DNA of 64,000 nucleotides from Kibdelosporangium banguiense. Its GTDB lineage: Bacteria > Actinomycetota > Actinomycetes > Mycobacteriales > Pseudonocardiaceae. Where the stretch lies: assembly GCF_017876405.1 (NCBI RefSeq), contig NZ_JAGINW010000001.1:3733203-3797202 (forward strand). The letters run 5' to 3'. Positions 46,777-56,141 of the stretch are shown here, one piece after another; position 1 is the first letter of the stretch; every line of letters starts with the position of its first letter. Under the pieces are notes generated by a model. The model had not been told where the DNA came from and ran no database searches. It saw nothing but the letters and a program-made list of their open reading frames with translations. A program made the translations under genes and the position numbers.

Positions 46777-47823
46777 ATGGCCGATCTTCGTACATTCGGG
46801 CTACCGGGTTGCATCGAAGGCAGTGCGCCGGATGTCCGGCTGGCCCAGGAAATGATCGACGCGTGGCGCACGGACGGGATCTTCCAGATCGCCTGCGACC
46901 GGTGGCAGGCCCGCAAGATCCAGGACGCGTTCGAGGCGAGCAGAAAATTCTTCGCGCTGGCCGCGGGGATGAAGTCACGATGTGTCAGCCCGCTCAGCTA
47001 CGCCGGATATATCGCATCGGGTGAAGAAGTAACCGCCGGTGAAGCCGATTACTCCGAGATATTCACCGTCTGTCAGGACATTTCGCTCGACGACCCGAGG
47101 GTGCGTGGGAACTGGCCGTGCCACGGACCGGTGCCCTGGCCGAGCGCGGAGTACCGGCGGACCATGCAGGCGTACATGCTCGAAGTGGGCATGATGGGCG
47201 AGAAACTTCTGCGGCTGATCGCGCTTGGACTCGACCTTCCCGGAATCAACACACTGACCCGGCTCACCGACAATGGCTGGCACCATATGCGAGTACTGCG
47301 TTTCCCGGCGCGCAGCTCGCAGACCGAACGCGGTATCGGGGCACACACCGACTACGGAATGCTGGTCATAGCGGCGCAGGACGATGTAGGCGGGCTGTAC
47401 ATCAGGCCTCCGGTCGAAGGTGAGAAACGAAATCGGAACTGGCTGGAATCGGAAAGTTCGGCCGGAATGTACGAGAATGACGAGCCGTGGAACCTCGTCC
47501 GGCCGGTCGCCGACACATTGACGGTTTTCCCTGGCGATATCCTGCAATTCCTGACAGGCGGGGCCTTGCTTTCGACACCGCATAAAGTGCGGCTGAACGA
47601 TCGCGAGCGTTACACGATGGCGTACTTCCATGAGCCCAATTTCGATGCGGGTATGAGGCCGCTGCTCGGCTCGGACCAGGACTCGTACATTCACTACGGA
47701 ACGCATTTCACCAACATGTTCATGCGCTGCTACCCGGACCGGATCACCACCCGCGGCATCGTCGAGGCCGACCGGCTGTCGGTGTTGGCGGCCCTGGCGG
47801 AACGGGCTAGCGTCGGGGCATGA
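46777..47823 (+). CDS. efe: 2-oxoglutarate-dependent ethylene/succinate-forming enzyme homologue
   Basis: 348 aa from ATG 46777. The Pseudomonas syringae enzyme (350 aa) turns 2-oxoglutarate into ethylene and CO2 while hydroxylating L-arginine. The match is close along the full length: SGEEVTAGEADYSEIFTVC, WHHMRVLRFPA, RGIGAHTDYGMLVIAAQDDV, GGLYIRPPVEGEKRNRNW, ILQFLTGGALLSTPHKVRLN and FMRCYPDRITT. Iron ligands His190, Asp192 and His269, oxoglutarate Arg278, arginine-site Glu84, Arg172 and Tyr193 are all kept (P. syringae numbers less one after residue 155). I therefore expect real ethylene-forming activity. The enoyl-CoA-hydratase-like gene overlaps by 4 nt. Confidence 0.9.
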   Translation: MADLRTFGLPGCIEGSAPDVRLAQEMIDAWRTDGIFQIACDRWQARKIQDAFEASRKFFALAAGMKSRCVSPLSYAGYIASGEEVTAGEADYSEIFTVCQDISLDDPRVRGNWPCHGPVPWPSAEYRRTMQAYMLEVGMMGEKLLRLIALGLDLPGINTLTRLTDNGWHHMRVLRFPARSSQTERGIGAHTDYGMLVIAAQDDVGGLYIRPPVEGEKRNRNWLESESSAGMYENDEPWNLVRPVADTLTVFPGDILQFLTGGALLSTPHKVRLNDRERYTMAYFHEPNFDAGMRPLLGSDQDSYIHYGTHFTNMFMRCYPDRITTRGIVEADRLSVLAALAERASVGA

Positions 47824-48593
47824 CCGACTACGAGCACATCCTGGTCAAGACCGAGGGCGGCACGGTCCGGATCACCATGAACCGGGCCGCTCGGCGCAAT
47901 TCGTTGTCCTTCGCGCATTTGACCGAGCTGCTGACCGCGTTCCGGGCCGCAGGCGACACGGACGCGACCGGGATCGTGCTCGCCGGCGCCGGGCCGGTCT
48001 TCTCAGCGGGCCACGACTTCGGTGACGTCGCGGCCCGTGACCTCGTCGGCGTCCGGGCATTGCTCCGGCATTGCACCGACCTGATGCGGACGATCGAGTC
48101 GGTCCCACAGGTGGTGATCGCCCGGGTGCACGGCCTCGCGACCGCGGCCGGGTGCCAGCTTGTCGCGTCGTGCGACCTTGCAGTCGCGGCCTCGTCGGCC
48201 GGATTCGCTTTGCCAGGCGGAAAAGGCGGCTGGTTCTGCCACACCCCGGCCGTGCCCGTCGCCCGCTCCATCGGCCGTAAACGACTGATGGAGATGGCGC
48301 TGACCGGAGACGTGATTCCAGCCGGGACAGCGCTGGACTGGGGCCTGGTCAACAGCGTCGTCCCGGACGACGAGCTCGACGAGGCCGTGGACTCGTTGCT
48401 GGCCAGGGCAACCAAGGGAAGCCGGGCAAGCAAGGCGTTGGGCAAGCAGACGATCTACGCCCAGCTGGACAGGCCCGAAGCCGACGCGTACGCCATCGCG
48501 TTGGAGGTCATGGCGGCCGCGTCCCAGCTGCCGGGCGCCAAAGAGGGCATGGCGTCTTTCCTTCAGAAGCGTCCGCCGGTCTGGCCGGACTAG
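47820..48593 (+). CDS. Enoyl-CoA hydratase/isomerase-family protein, ECHDC3-like
   Basis: 257 aa, ATG overlapping the EFE stop. Crotonase fold: NRAARRNSLSFAHLTELL, GAGPVFSAGHDFGDV (oxyanion), HGLATAAGCQLVASCDLAVA and FALPGGKGGWFCHTPAVPVA. The two glutamates of true hydratases (GGGCE and LPE) read Gln and Gly here, as in ECHDC3-type proteins, so it is unlikely to hydrate enoyl-CoA by the usual mechanism. Its relation to EFE is unknown despite tight coupling. Confidence 0.85.
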   Translation: MTDYEHILVKTEGGTVRITMNRAARRNSLSFAHLTELLTAFRAAGDTDATGIVLAGAGPVFSAGHDFGDVAARDLVGVRALLRHCTDLMRTIESVPQVVIARVHGLATAAGCQLVASCDLAVAASSAGFALPGGKGGWFCHTPAVPVARSIGRKRLMEMALTGDVIPAGTALDWGLVNSVVPDDELDEAVDSLLARATKGSRASKALGKQTIYAQLDRPEADAYAIALEVMAAASQLPGAKEGMASFLQKRPPVWPD

Positions 48594-48814
48594 GATTTCC
48601 TTGCGTGGAAACGGAACCGAGTCTCGGTCGTCTTGACGTCGACATCGGCGAACCCGGCCTTGGCGAGGCGATCGGGCAACGTGGCCGGATCCACCACGAC
48701 CATGGTGTCGAACAAGTGGATGAGCCGGAACCGCGAACTCGGCCGGTGGCCGAGTTCGGCCAGGATCGCTCTGGCCGGCAGTCGAGTGGCCGCCGGGATG
48801 TCCTCGTCGCTCAC
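48590..48814 (-). pseudogene. Possible methyltransferase C-terminal remnant
   Basis: 74 codons. The last 45 residues (FRLIHLFDTMVVVDPATLPD, RLAKAGFADVDV, TRFRFHARKS) look like the end of a class I SAM-dependent methyltransferase. The glycine-rich SAM site is absent and upstream sequence belongs to another remnant. It may be a truncated gene; a small real protein starting at GTG 48814 is possible. Its stop overlaps that of the convergent hydratase-like gene. Confidence 0.45.
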
Positions 48815-48911
48815 GTGGAGGTCCTACCACCATGTCGCGGGGATCGCCCCGTTGATCGGTGCGAACTCGACAATGGCCGGCAACCACCAGTCGAGCCGGT
48901 TGGGCTACGTT

Positions 48912-49200
48912 CAGCCACCTGATCCGATGGCATCGAGAACGCGCAGCAGCCTCGTCCGAGCCTCGTCACCTTCCGCGGCAACCGCCCACAGCCGGTCGGT
49001 GAGTTTGCTGTACAGCGCGACTTCATCCGGATCGTTGGTGCGATGCTCTCCGGCCACGCTTTCGAACGGACCTCGGTGCCGATGATCCAGAATCCGTGCG
49101 GCAGCAGGTGCGGGATCGGCCGGTACGCGGGCAGGATGCCGATCCGGACATTCGCAAGTCCGATCGCGGATGTCAACCGGTCGACCTGGCCAGTGGCCCC
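48912..49200 (-). pseudogene. Remnant of an XRE/DUF5753 regulator
   Basis: On the minus strand, codons from 49200 read GQVDRLTSAIGLANVRIGIL and PAYRPIPHLLPHGFWI, the DUF5753 pattern, with a TAG directly upstream at 49203-49201. The continuation lies in another frame: HRGPFESVAGEH, then DPDEVALYSKLTDRLWAVAA and LLRVLDAIGSGG to a stop at 48914-48912. So the N-terminal HTH is missing and there is a frameshift near 49085. A decayed copy of the type of gene found intact at 35684. Confidence 0.7.
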
Positions 49201-49296
49201 CTAGTCAGGCTCGCCGAGGCCGACGACACTGGAATGGTCTCCGTCCACGTCCCCCAACGACATGGCGTGGGTGACACCAGCAACCGCGCCGAGCGG

Positions 49297-49707
49297 ATGG
49301 CGACAGCGTTGACTGACCTCCTGGCCGTGGCCATCGGCGGCGCCGTCGCCGATCTGATCATCGCTGTCCACCTCAGTGTCCGCCGGTACCGCACACACCA
49401 CCGTGTGCCGCACCGCAAGCTTCGGGCCAGGGCAGAGGCTCGAGGAAAGCCCGCGACCGGATCCCCCGCGCCTTGCGGTGCGCCGGCCGCGGGTCCTGAA
49501 CTCCGGGTCGATCGGGCGGCCCGGCGAGGCTCCGCTGACCCCCCAGCCAGCGTGGAGCCTCAGCCCGCGCCTGGGCCCTCCTCACTGTCCAACCCGGGCG
49601 CGGGCCCACAAGCAGGCGTCCGGTGCCGTGCCCCCGACATGGCACCGGACGCCGCCGGAGCGGCTGACCACAAGCAGGCTGCACCGGCAACCAGGAGCGC
49701 GGCATGA
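49297..49707 (+). CDS. Small hypothetical membrane protein
   Basis: 136 aa from ATG 49297. One likely membrane helix (TDLLAVAIGGAVADLIIAVH) followed by a basic stretch (RRYRTHHRVPHRKLRARAEA) and a Pro/Ala-rich disordered tail. No family recognised; the frame extends further upstream and the start is uncertain. Its stop overlaps the next gene by 4 nt, which supports a real three-gene set. Confidence 0.55.
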   Translation: MATALTDLLAVAIGGAVADLIIAVHLSVRRYRTHHRVPHRKLRARAEARGKPATGSPAPCGAPAAGPELRVDRAARRGSADPPASVEPQPAPGPSSLSNPGAGPQAGVRCRAPDMAPDAAGAADHKQAAPATRSAA

Positions 49708-49934
49708 TCGAAGCAGACTGGACCTGGTGGCTCGCGCCGGAGCAGCGGGGCAAGAAGGTCCACGCCTTCGGCCTCAAAGCCGAAACGCCCTACCTCGAAG
49801 CGGCGTGCAAACACACTGTCCTGCGCAGCCGGATCGAGGAGAACCCCGGCAAGCAGTTGTGGTGCCTGCCCTGCCTCATCGCCGTCGGCGAGCAGATACC
49901 CGAGGACCACCACCGTCACGGGGATGCGTCGTGA
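49704..49934 (+). CDS. Small hypothetical protein
   Basis: 76 aa, ATGA overlap with the gene before. MIEADWTWWLAPEQRGKKVH at the start and RIEENPGKQLWCLPCLIAVG later; two Cys (CLPC) could form a zinc knuckle half. No family recognised. This kind of gene is often found near XRE/DUF397 loci in Pseudonocardiaceae, a recollection I cannot check. Confidence 0.6.
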   Translation: MIEADWTWWLAPEQRGKKVHAFGLKAETPYLEAACKHTVLRSRIEENPGKQLWCLPCLIAVGEQIPEDHHRHGDAS

Positions 49935-50164
49935 GCGTCCGGGCACGCCATGCGCGGCGACTGGCGTCCATCCTCACCGCGGCCAGCCGCGTCGACGTGA
50001 TCGTCCGCTACTACCGGCAAGACGGCCGGTACGGCGTGCAGTGGACTGGCGGACCAAGCGGAGAGCAGATGCGCCAGTTGGCCGTCGAGCGCGCCGACGA
50101 CGTTCCCGAACTGGACGTGAACGACCTCGCGTGGCTTCGGACCGAACCCACCCAGCCCCGGTAA
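49931..50164 (+). CDS. Small hypothetical protein
   Basis: 77 aa from GTG 49931 (GTGA overlap). Compact and strand-rich: ASRVDVIVRYYRQDGRYGVQ, WTGGPSGEQMRQLAVERADD, LDVNDLAWLRTEP. No signal, no membrane helix. Third gene of a chain of three coupled short frames (49297-50164). Confidence 0.6.
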   Translation: MSVRARHARRLASILTAASRVDVIVRYYRQDGRYGVQWTGGPSGEQMRQLAVERADDVPELDVNDLAWLRTEPTQPR

Positions 50165-50242
50165 CGCACAGGTGATCGACTCAGACAAGCAGGCCGGCCG
50201 CACCCTGGGAGCTTGAAAGAGCTGCACTGCCAGTGAGTTTCC

Positions 50243-50902
50243 TCAGAACAGGCGGAACTCGTCGGATTCCATTCCGCGTAGTGCGTCGTAGTCGAGGACG
50301 ACGCACCGGATGCCGCGGTCCTCGGCCAGGGTGCGGGCCTGTGGCTTGATCTGCTGGGCGGCGAAGACGCCCTTCACCGGGGCCAGTAGTGGGTCGCGGT
50401 TGAGGAGCTCCAAATACCTGGTCAGCTGTTCCACGCCGTCGATTTCGCCGCGGCGCTTGATTTCCACGGCTACGGAGATTCCGTCGGAGTCGCGGCACAT
50501 CAGGTCGACTGGGCCGATCGCGGTGGGGAACTCGCGGCGCACGAGGGTCCAGCCCTCGCCGAGGGTGATCACGTGTTCGGCGAGCAGTTCCTGCAGGTGG
50601 GCCTCCACGCCGTCCTTGATCAGGCCGGGGTCCACGCCGAGTTCGTGCTTGGAGTCGTGCTGGACCTCCTCGATGCTGATGATCAGCTTTTCGCCGCCCT
50701 TGTTCTGGACGGTCCAGAGGCCTTCTTCTTCGGTCAGCCAGCACGGTGGGCTCATCCAGTTCAGCGGTTTGTAGGAACCGCCGTCCGAGTGCACAAGGAC
50801 TGAGCCGTCCGCCTTGACCATCAGCAAACGCTGGGCCATCGGCAGGTGGGCGGTCAGTCGTCCGACGTAGTCGACCTGGCAGCGAGCTATCACTAGACGC
50901 AC
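50243..50902 (-). CDS. nucS: Mismatch-specific endonuclease NucS (EndoMS)
   Basis: Cuts mismatched DNA in actinomycetes that lack MutS/MutL. 219 aa from GTG 50902. N-terminal domain: [21 protein letters not shown]-terminal RecB-like nuclease with [20 protein letters not shown] (Asp, Glu-x-Lys) and [18 protein letters not shown]. Ends DEFRLF, the beta-clamp-binding tail. Complete. Confidence 0.95.
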   Translation of the reverse strand: MRLVIARCQVDYVGRLTAHLPMAQRLLMVKADGSVLVHSDGGSYKPLNWMSPPCWLTEEEGLWTVQNKGGEKLIISIEEVQHDSKHELGVDPGLIKDGVEAHLQELLAEHVITLGEGWTLVRREFPTAIGPVDLMCRDSDGISVAVEIKRRGEIDGVEQLTRYLELLNRDPLLAPVKGVFAAQQIKPQARTLAEDRGIRCVVLDYDALRGMESDEFRLF

Positions 50903-50987
50903 CGGGGCAGGGTAACGGTTGCGTGGATGGTGCGTGTGGTGGCCGCCGCCAGTATCCCTCGTGTCATTGACTCGAGGGAGGATCCCT

Positions 50988-51497
50988 ATGCGCTTCGCCG
51001 CCTTGATCACGCTGGTTGTTCTGGTGCTTTCGGCCTGTACGCCGAAGCCGGGCACGGTCAGCGACTCGTCGGGCTCGGCAAAGTCGGCCGCGCCTGCCGA
51101 GAACCCGACCTGGGGCAAGAGATTCACGTGGCCGGACGGGGTGGCGATCGAGGTCGCGGCACCGGCGGCGTGCAAGCCCGGCGAGTTCTCGTTGCCCGAG
51201 GACATCAAGCGCGCCGCGAAGTTCAAGGTCCTGGTGGTCAACGACTCCAAGAAGCCGTTCGAAGCGGGCATGCTCGCCATCGGCAGCGACGGCCAGTTCG
51301 CCGGTGCCAAGGCTGAGAAGGTGACCGACGTCGATGGGCCGTGCAAGGACACCGGACTGGACACCGCGACTGTGCTGCCAGGCAAAACGTACTCGTTCGA
51401 GATCGCGTTCGCGGTCGGCGCCGAGCCGGGCGAGATGCAGTTGACGTTCCAGCCCGACTTCACATCGGCGAAGGCGATCTACGTCGGCCAGGTCTGA
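50988..51497 (+). CDS. Lipoprotein of unknown function
   Basis: 169 aa from ATG 50988 with GGGAGGA upstream. Signal [16 protein letters not shown] with lipobox LSAC, then a Ser/Ala linker and a beta-sandwich-like domain ([40 protein letters not shown]) like DUF4352-type proteins. Thirteen nt before the Nudix gene. Confidence 0.75.
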   Translation: MRFAALITLVVLVLSACTPKPGTVSDSSGSAKSAAPAENPTWGKRFTWPDGVAIEVAAPAACKPGEFSLPEDIKRAAKFKVLVVNDSKKPFEAGMLAIGSDGQFAGAKAEKVTDVDGPCKDTGLDTATVLPGKTYSFEIAFAVGAEPGEMQLTFQPDFTSAKAIYVGQV

Positions 51498-51510
51498 CAC
51501 GATTGGCCGT

Positions 51511-52038
51511 ATGCAGACGATCGACACCCGCCAGGTTTACGAAAACGCGTGGATGCGGGTCCGCGAGGACAAGATCCAGCGCCAGGACGGCTCCGAGGGC
51601 GTGTACGGCGTCGTCGACAAACCTGACTACGCCCTGATCATCCCGCTCGACGGCGATCGTCTGCACATGGTCGAACAGTTCCGTTACCCGCTGGGCCTGC
51701 GTCGCTGGGAGTTCCCCCAGGGCACAGCCCCAGGCATGGCCCAAAGCGACCCGCTCGAACTGGCCGCCCGCGAACTGCGCGAGGAAACCGGCCTGCGGGC
51801 GGGCCGCGTGGCCGAACTCGGCTTGCTGGACGTCGCGCCCGGCATCTCCAGCCAGCGCGGCCGCGTCTATCTCGCCACCGACCTCACCGAAGGCCCCCAC
51901 GAACGCGAACACGAGGAACAGGACATGCGCACAGCCTGGATCCTGCGCTCGGAGTTCGAGCAGATGATCCAGCGCCGCGAAGTCACCGACTCCCAGTCGA
52001 TCGCGGCCTACGCGATGCTCCTGATGCACGAAAGGTGA
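51511..52038 (+). CDS. Nudix hydrolase, ADP-ribose pyrophosphatase-like
   Basis: 175 aa. Cleaves a nucleoside diphosphate linked to another group. Nudix box with ELAARELREETGLRAGRV (REXXEEXG) preceded by WEFPQGTAPG; QFRYPLGLRRWEFPQG places it with ADP-ribose/nucleotide-sugar pyrophosphatases. Intact; exact substrate unknown. Confidence 0.85.
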   Translation: MQTIDTRQVYENAWMRVREDKIQRQDGSEGVYGVVDKPDYALIIPLDGDRLHMVEQFRYPLGLRRWEFPQGTAPGMAQSDPLELAARELREETGLRAGRVAELGLLDVAPGISSQRGRVYLATDLTEGPHEREHEEQDMRTAWILRSEFEQMIQRREVTDSQSIAAYAMLLMHER

Positions 52039-52262
52039 CAAATACCGCCATTTGATGCACCCCCTGTCAAGCCAAGGTACTGGTGGGGTCCGACAGTGTT
52101 GCGCGCAAGCCTGGCGCACCATGGTCGACTTCTGTCAGGAGCTGCGGGGCTGACCGAAGTGGACAGTCGGTCCGGACGGGGGTGTGTGACCGTTTTGGGT
52201 GAAAGGTCACGGTCGGTGCGTTTCGTCGTGCGGGGACTGGGTGGCGTGATTAGGTTGAGTGG

Positions 52263-53202
52263 ATGCTGTTGGCTGACGCGAACTTCCGCCTTGACGCGCA
52301 GGCCGTGGACTATGTGCTGCTGGGTTTCTATTTTGTGATCGTGCTCGGGATCGGGGTGCTGGCGCGCCGGTCGATCTCGAGCAGTCTGGACTTCTTCCTG
52401 TCCGGGCGGTCGTTGCCGGCCTGGGTGACGGGCCTGGCGTTCGTGTCGGCGAACCTGGGTGCGGTCGAGGTGTTCGGGATGACCGCGAACGGCGCCCAGT
52501 TCGGCATCCCGACGGTGCACTACTACTGGATCGGCGCCATTCCGGCGATGGTGTTCCTCGGCATCGTGATGATGCCGTTCTACTATGGATCCAAGGTCCG
52601 CAGTGTGCCGGAGTACCTGCGCCGGCGGTTCGGCCCGGCCTCGCATCTGGTCAACGGCATCAGTTTCGCTACCGCGCAGGTGCTGATCTCCGGGATCAAC
52701 CTGTTCGCGCTCGGCTCGGTGGTCAACGTTCTGCTGGGCTGGCCGTTGTGGCTCTCGATCGTCATCTCGGCTGCGATTGTGCTGACGTACACGGCGATCG
52801 GCGGGCTGTCGGCCGCGATCTACAACGAGGTACTGCAGTTCTTCGTGATCATCGCGATGCTCATCCCGCTCACTGTCGTCGGCCTGCACCGGGTCGGCGG
52901 CTGGGAAGGGCTCGTGGACCGGATCACCGACAAGACCAACGAGCTCAGTTCCTGGCCCGGCACCAACATCACCGGCATCGGCGACGCAACGCTCTCGGTT
53001 CTCGGCATTGTGTTCGGCCTCGGTTTTGTACTCTCCTTCGGTTACTGGACAACTAACTTCGCTGAGGTCCAACGTGGACTCTCCGCGAAGAGCATGTCGG
53101 CCGCCAAACGGACACCACTCATCGCGGCCTACCCGCAAACCAGGCGTGCTCGCCGCCGGAGTGCTGGCCCTGACCTTGGTTCTGAACATCATCTTCTGGT
53201 GA
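52263..53202 (+). pseudogene. Sodium:solute symporter with internal deletion
   Basis: SSF-family transporter. The frame from ATG 52263 gives the first seven or eight helices, including FFLSGRSLPAWVTGLAFVSA and FAEVQRGLSAKSMSAAKRTP, up to LIAAYP at about 53135. Directly after, in another frame, the sequence reads RKPGVLAAGVLALTLVLNII and FW stop at 53200-53202, the normal C-terminus. Roughly 200-250 residues between these points are missing and the junction is out of frame. Reading on in the first frame gives Arg-rich nonsense. A deletion in the strain or an assembly error are both possible. Confidence 0.8.
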
Positions 53203-53214
53203 GGAGGATTCACG

Positions 53215-53448
53215 ATGGCGGCTCGTGGCAGCCTGTTCGACCTGCGATGGATCATCGCCCTGCTGTTCGGGGTGTACGGCGTGGTCCTGCTCGTGCTCGG
53301 GATCGGTTTCGAGACCGACGCCGACCGGGTGAAGACCGGCGGCTTCAACGTCAACCTGTGGGTCGGCATCGGCATGCTGGTCTTCACCGCGTTGATGGCC
53401 GTGTGGGCGCTGCTCCGCCCGCTGCAGGTGCCCGACGAGGCGAAATGA
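53215..53448 (+). CDS. Small membrane protein paired with the symporter
   Basis: 77 aa, ATG after GAGGAGGA. Two membrane helices (WIIALLFGVYGVVLLVLGIG and LWVGIGMLVFTALMAVWALL). Small proteins like this follow SSF transporters in many actinomycetes. Intact although the transporter is broken. Confidence 0.75.
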   Translation: MAARGSLFDLRWIIALLFGVYGVVLLVLGIGFETDADRVKTGGFNVNLWVGIGMLVFTALMAVWALLRPLQVPDEAK

Positions 53449-53494
53449 GGTGTTCCGTGCACGCGGCCCGGTTCGGGTCGCTACCGTGCACGCT

Positions 53495-54445
53495 GTGTCC
53501 CGATCTGCTCGTATCTGGCTGGCCACTGCGCTGGTGACGGCCCTCGCCGGCTGTGCCGGCCAGGTCGATCTGTCCAAAACGGTCACGCCTCGCACGACGG
53601 TCAAGGCCAGTGGGTCCTTCGAGGACGAGGCGCTGCGCATGGTGGAGCCGTGCGGCCTGCTGACCGACCAGGTGGTCGACAGCATCGGCAAGAAGCGGTC
53701 GAGCAGCAACACCAACCGCTCCGGTTACTCGGAGTGCTCGATGACCATCACCGACAAGGCGACCGAGAAGCAGACCATCAACCTGACGATCAAGGTCGGA
53801 GCCGGTCTGCTCGGGGCGCCCAAGCAGACCTCGAAGTCGATCCGCGGTCTCGGTGTGTTCGAGACCAGCGCGTCGTCCAGCTGCACGCAGAGCGCGATCA
53901 CCAACAAGGAGACCGGCATCACCGCCCAGGTGTTCTGGGAGGGCGGCGACACGTGCGGCTCGGCGACCAAGCTGCTCGAGTCGGCGATCAGGCAGATCGC
54001 CGGGAATCCACCGGTCTACCAGGACACTCCGGGTAGCCTGGTGAAGCTGGAGCCGTGTGCGGCGATCGACGACGCGACGGCCAGGACCATCTTCGGCGCG
54101 GCGGCGTCCAAGACGCCGTACGGCATCAGGTCGTGTCTGTACCAGGCAGACCTGACCGTGGTCGCGCTCGACTACACGATCGATTCCGATCCGTACACCA
54201 GCAACAGCGCGCGTGGTGCGGTCCGGGTCGACGTGACCGACAAGATCAAGGGCGCCGCCCAGTACCGCAGCATCATTTCGCAGAAAAGGTGTGTCATCGA
54301 ATGGGTGCACCGGGCGTTGTCGGGCAACCGCAACGAGAACGTCCGGGTGGCGTTCGAGCGCACGCCGGAGGACCCGAAAGAGGACCCGTGCGCCAAGACG
54401 CTGGAGGCGGCCAGGGCAGTGGCTGGAAAACTGGCCAAAAGTTGA
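53495..54445 (+). CDS. DUF3558-like lipoprotein 1
   Basis: 316 aa from GTG 53495. Signal ARIWLATALVTALAGC with lipobox LAGC, then two repeats of a Cys-containing domain: MVEPCGLLTDQVVDSIG with YSECSMTI, and LEPCAAIDDATARTIFG with RSCLYQ. This double DUF3558-type layout is common in Pseudonocardiales; function unknown. No clear ribosome site. Confidence 0.7.
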   Translation: MSRSARIWLATALVTALAGCAGQVDLSKTVTPRTTVKASGSFEDEALRMVEPCGLLTDQVVDSIGKKRSSSNTNRSGYSECSMTITDKATEKQTINLTIKVGAGLLGAPKQTSKSIRGLGVFETSASSSCTQSAITNKETGITAQVFWEGGDTCGSATKLLESAIRQIAGNPPVYQDTPGSLVKLEPCAAIDDATARTIFGAAASKTPYGIRSCLYQADLTVVALDYTIDSDPYTSNSARGAVRVDVTDKIKGAAQYRSIISQKRCVIEWVHRALSGNRNENVRVAFERTPEDPKEDPCAKTLEAARAVAGKLAKS

Positions 54446-54513
54446 TCACCGCACTTTCGCGATCGCAGCCCATCAGGTAGGAAGACGGTGCCCACCAGCG
54501 TCTGGAGGCCGTC

Positions 54514-55514
<1,001 letters not shown>

Positions 55515-55515
<1 letters not shown>

Positions 55516-56141
55516 TGGGCACGTCGTGCGACGCCGCCGGGGTGGCGGCCGCGGTGCGGTCGGCGGCCGATGTGATCATCGAGCACCGGGACGAACTGGT
55601 CACTTTGGACCGTGAGATCGGTGACGGTGACCACGGCGAGAACCTCAAGCGCGGCTTCACCGCAGTGGTGTCCAAATTGGATACGGCAGGCGACACGCCA
55701 GGTGCTGTACTCAAACTGGTCGCCAGCACGCTCATCTCCACGGTCGGTGGTGCCGCAGGCCCGCTGTACGGCACGGCTTTCCTGCGTGCGGCGGCGAAAC
55801 TCGGTCAGGAGAGCGAGTTGACCGCTTCGTCTGTTGTGGACGCGTTGCAGGCCGCGCTGGATGGCGTGGTCGCCCGGGGAAAGGCCGAAATCGGCGACAA
55901 GACGATGGTGGACGCCCTGGCACCGGCGGTGAAAGCCGCGCGGGATTCGGATGGAACGGATATCGCCGCGGTGCTCACGGCTGCGGCCGACGCTGCCGAC
56001 CAAGGCGCGCAGGACACTGTGCCGTTGGTCGCACGCAAAGGCCGTGCTTCGTACCTCGGTGAACGTAGTGCGGGTCACATGGATCCGGGTGCGCGGTCGA
56101 CCGCGTTGCTGCTGCGTGCTTTCGCGCAGGCGGCCTCGTGA
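55515..56141 (+). CDS. dhaL: Dihydroxyacetone kinase, ADP-binding subunit DhaL
   Basis: 208 aa; TGATG overlap with dhaK. Holds a permanently bound ADP that is recharged by DhaM. Seen: DREIGDGDHGENLKRGF (the Asp metal ligands), GGAAGPLYGTAF, GDKTMVDALAPA and ERSAGHMDPGARSTALLL. Complete. Confidence 0.95.

Noticed and set aside
52039..52262. Small gene or structured RNA upstream of the symporter
   Set aside because: One GTGACC/GGTCAC inverted repeat near 52186-52210, but no open frame with a ribosome site and no wider fold visible.
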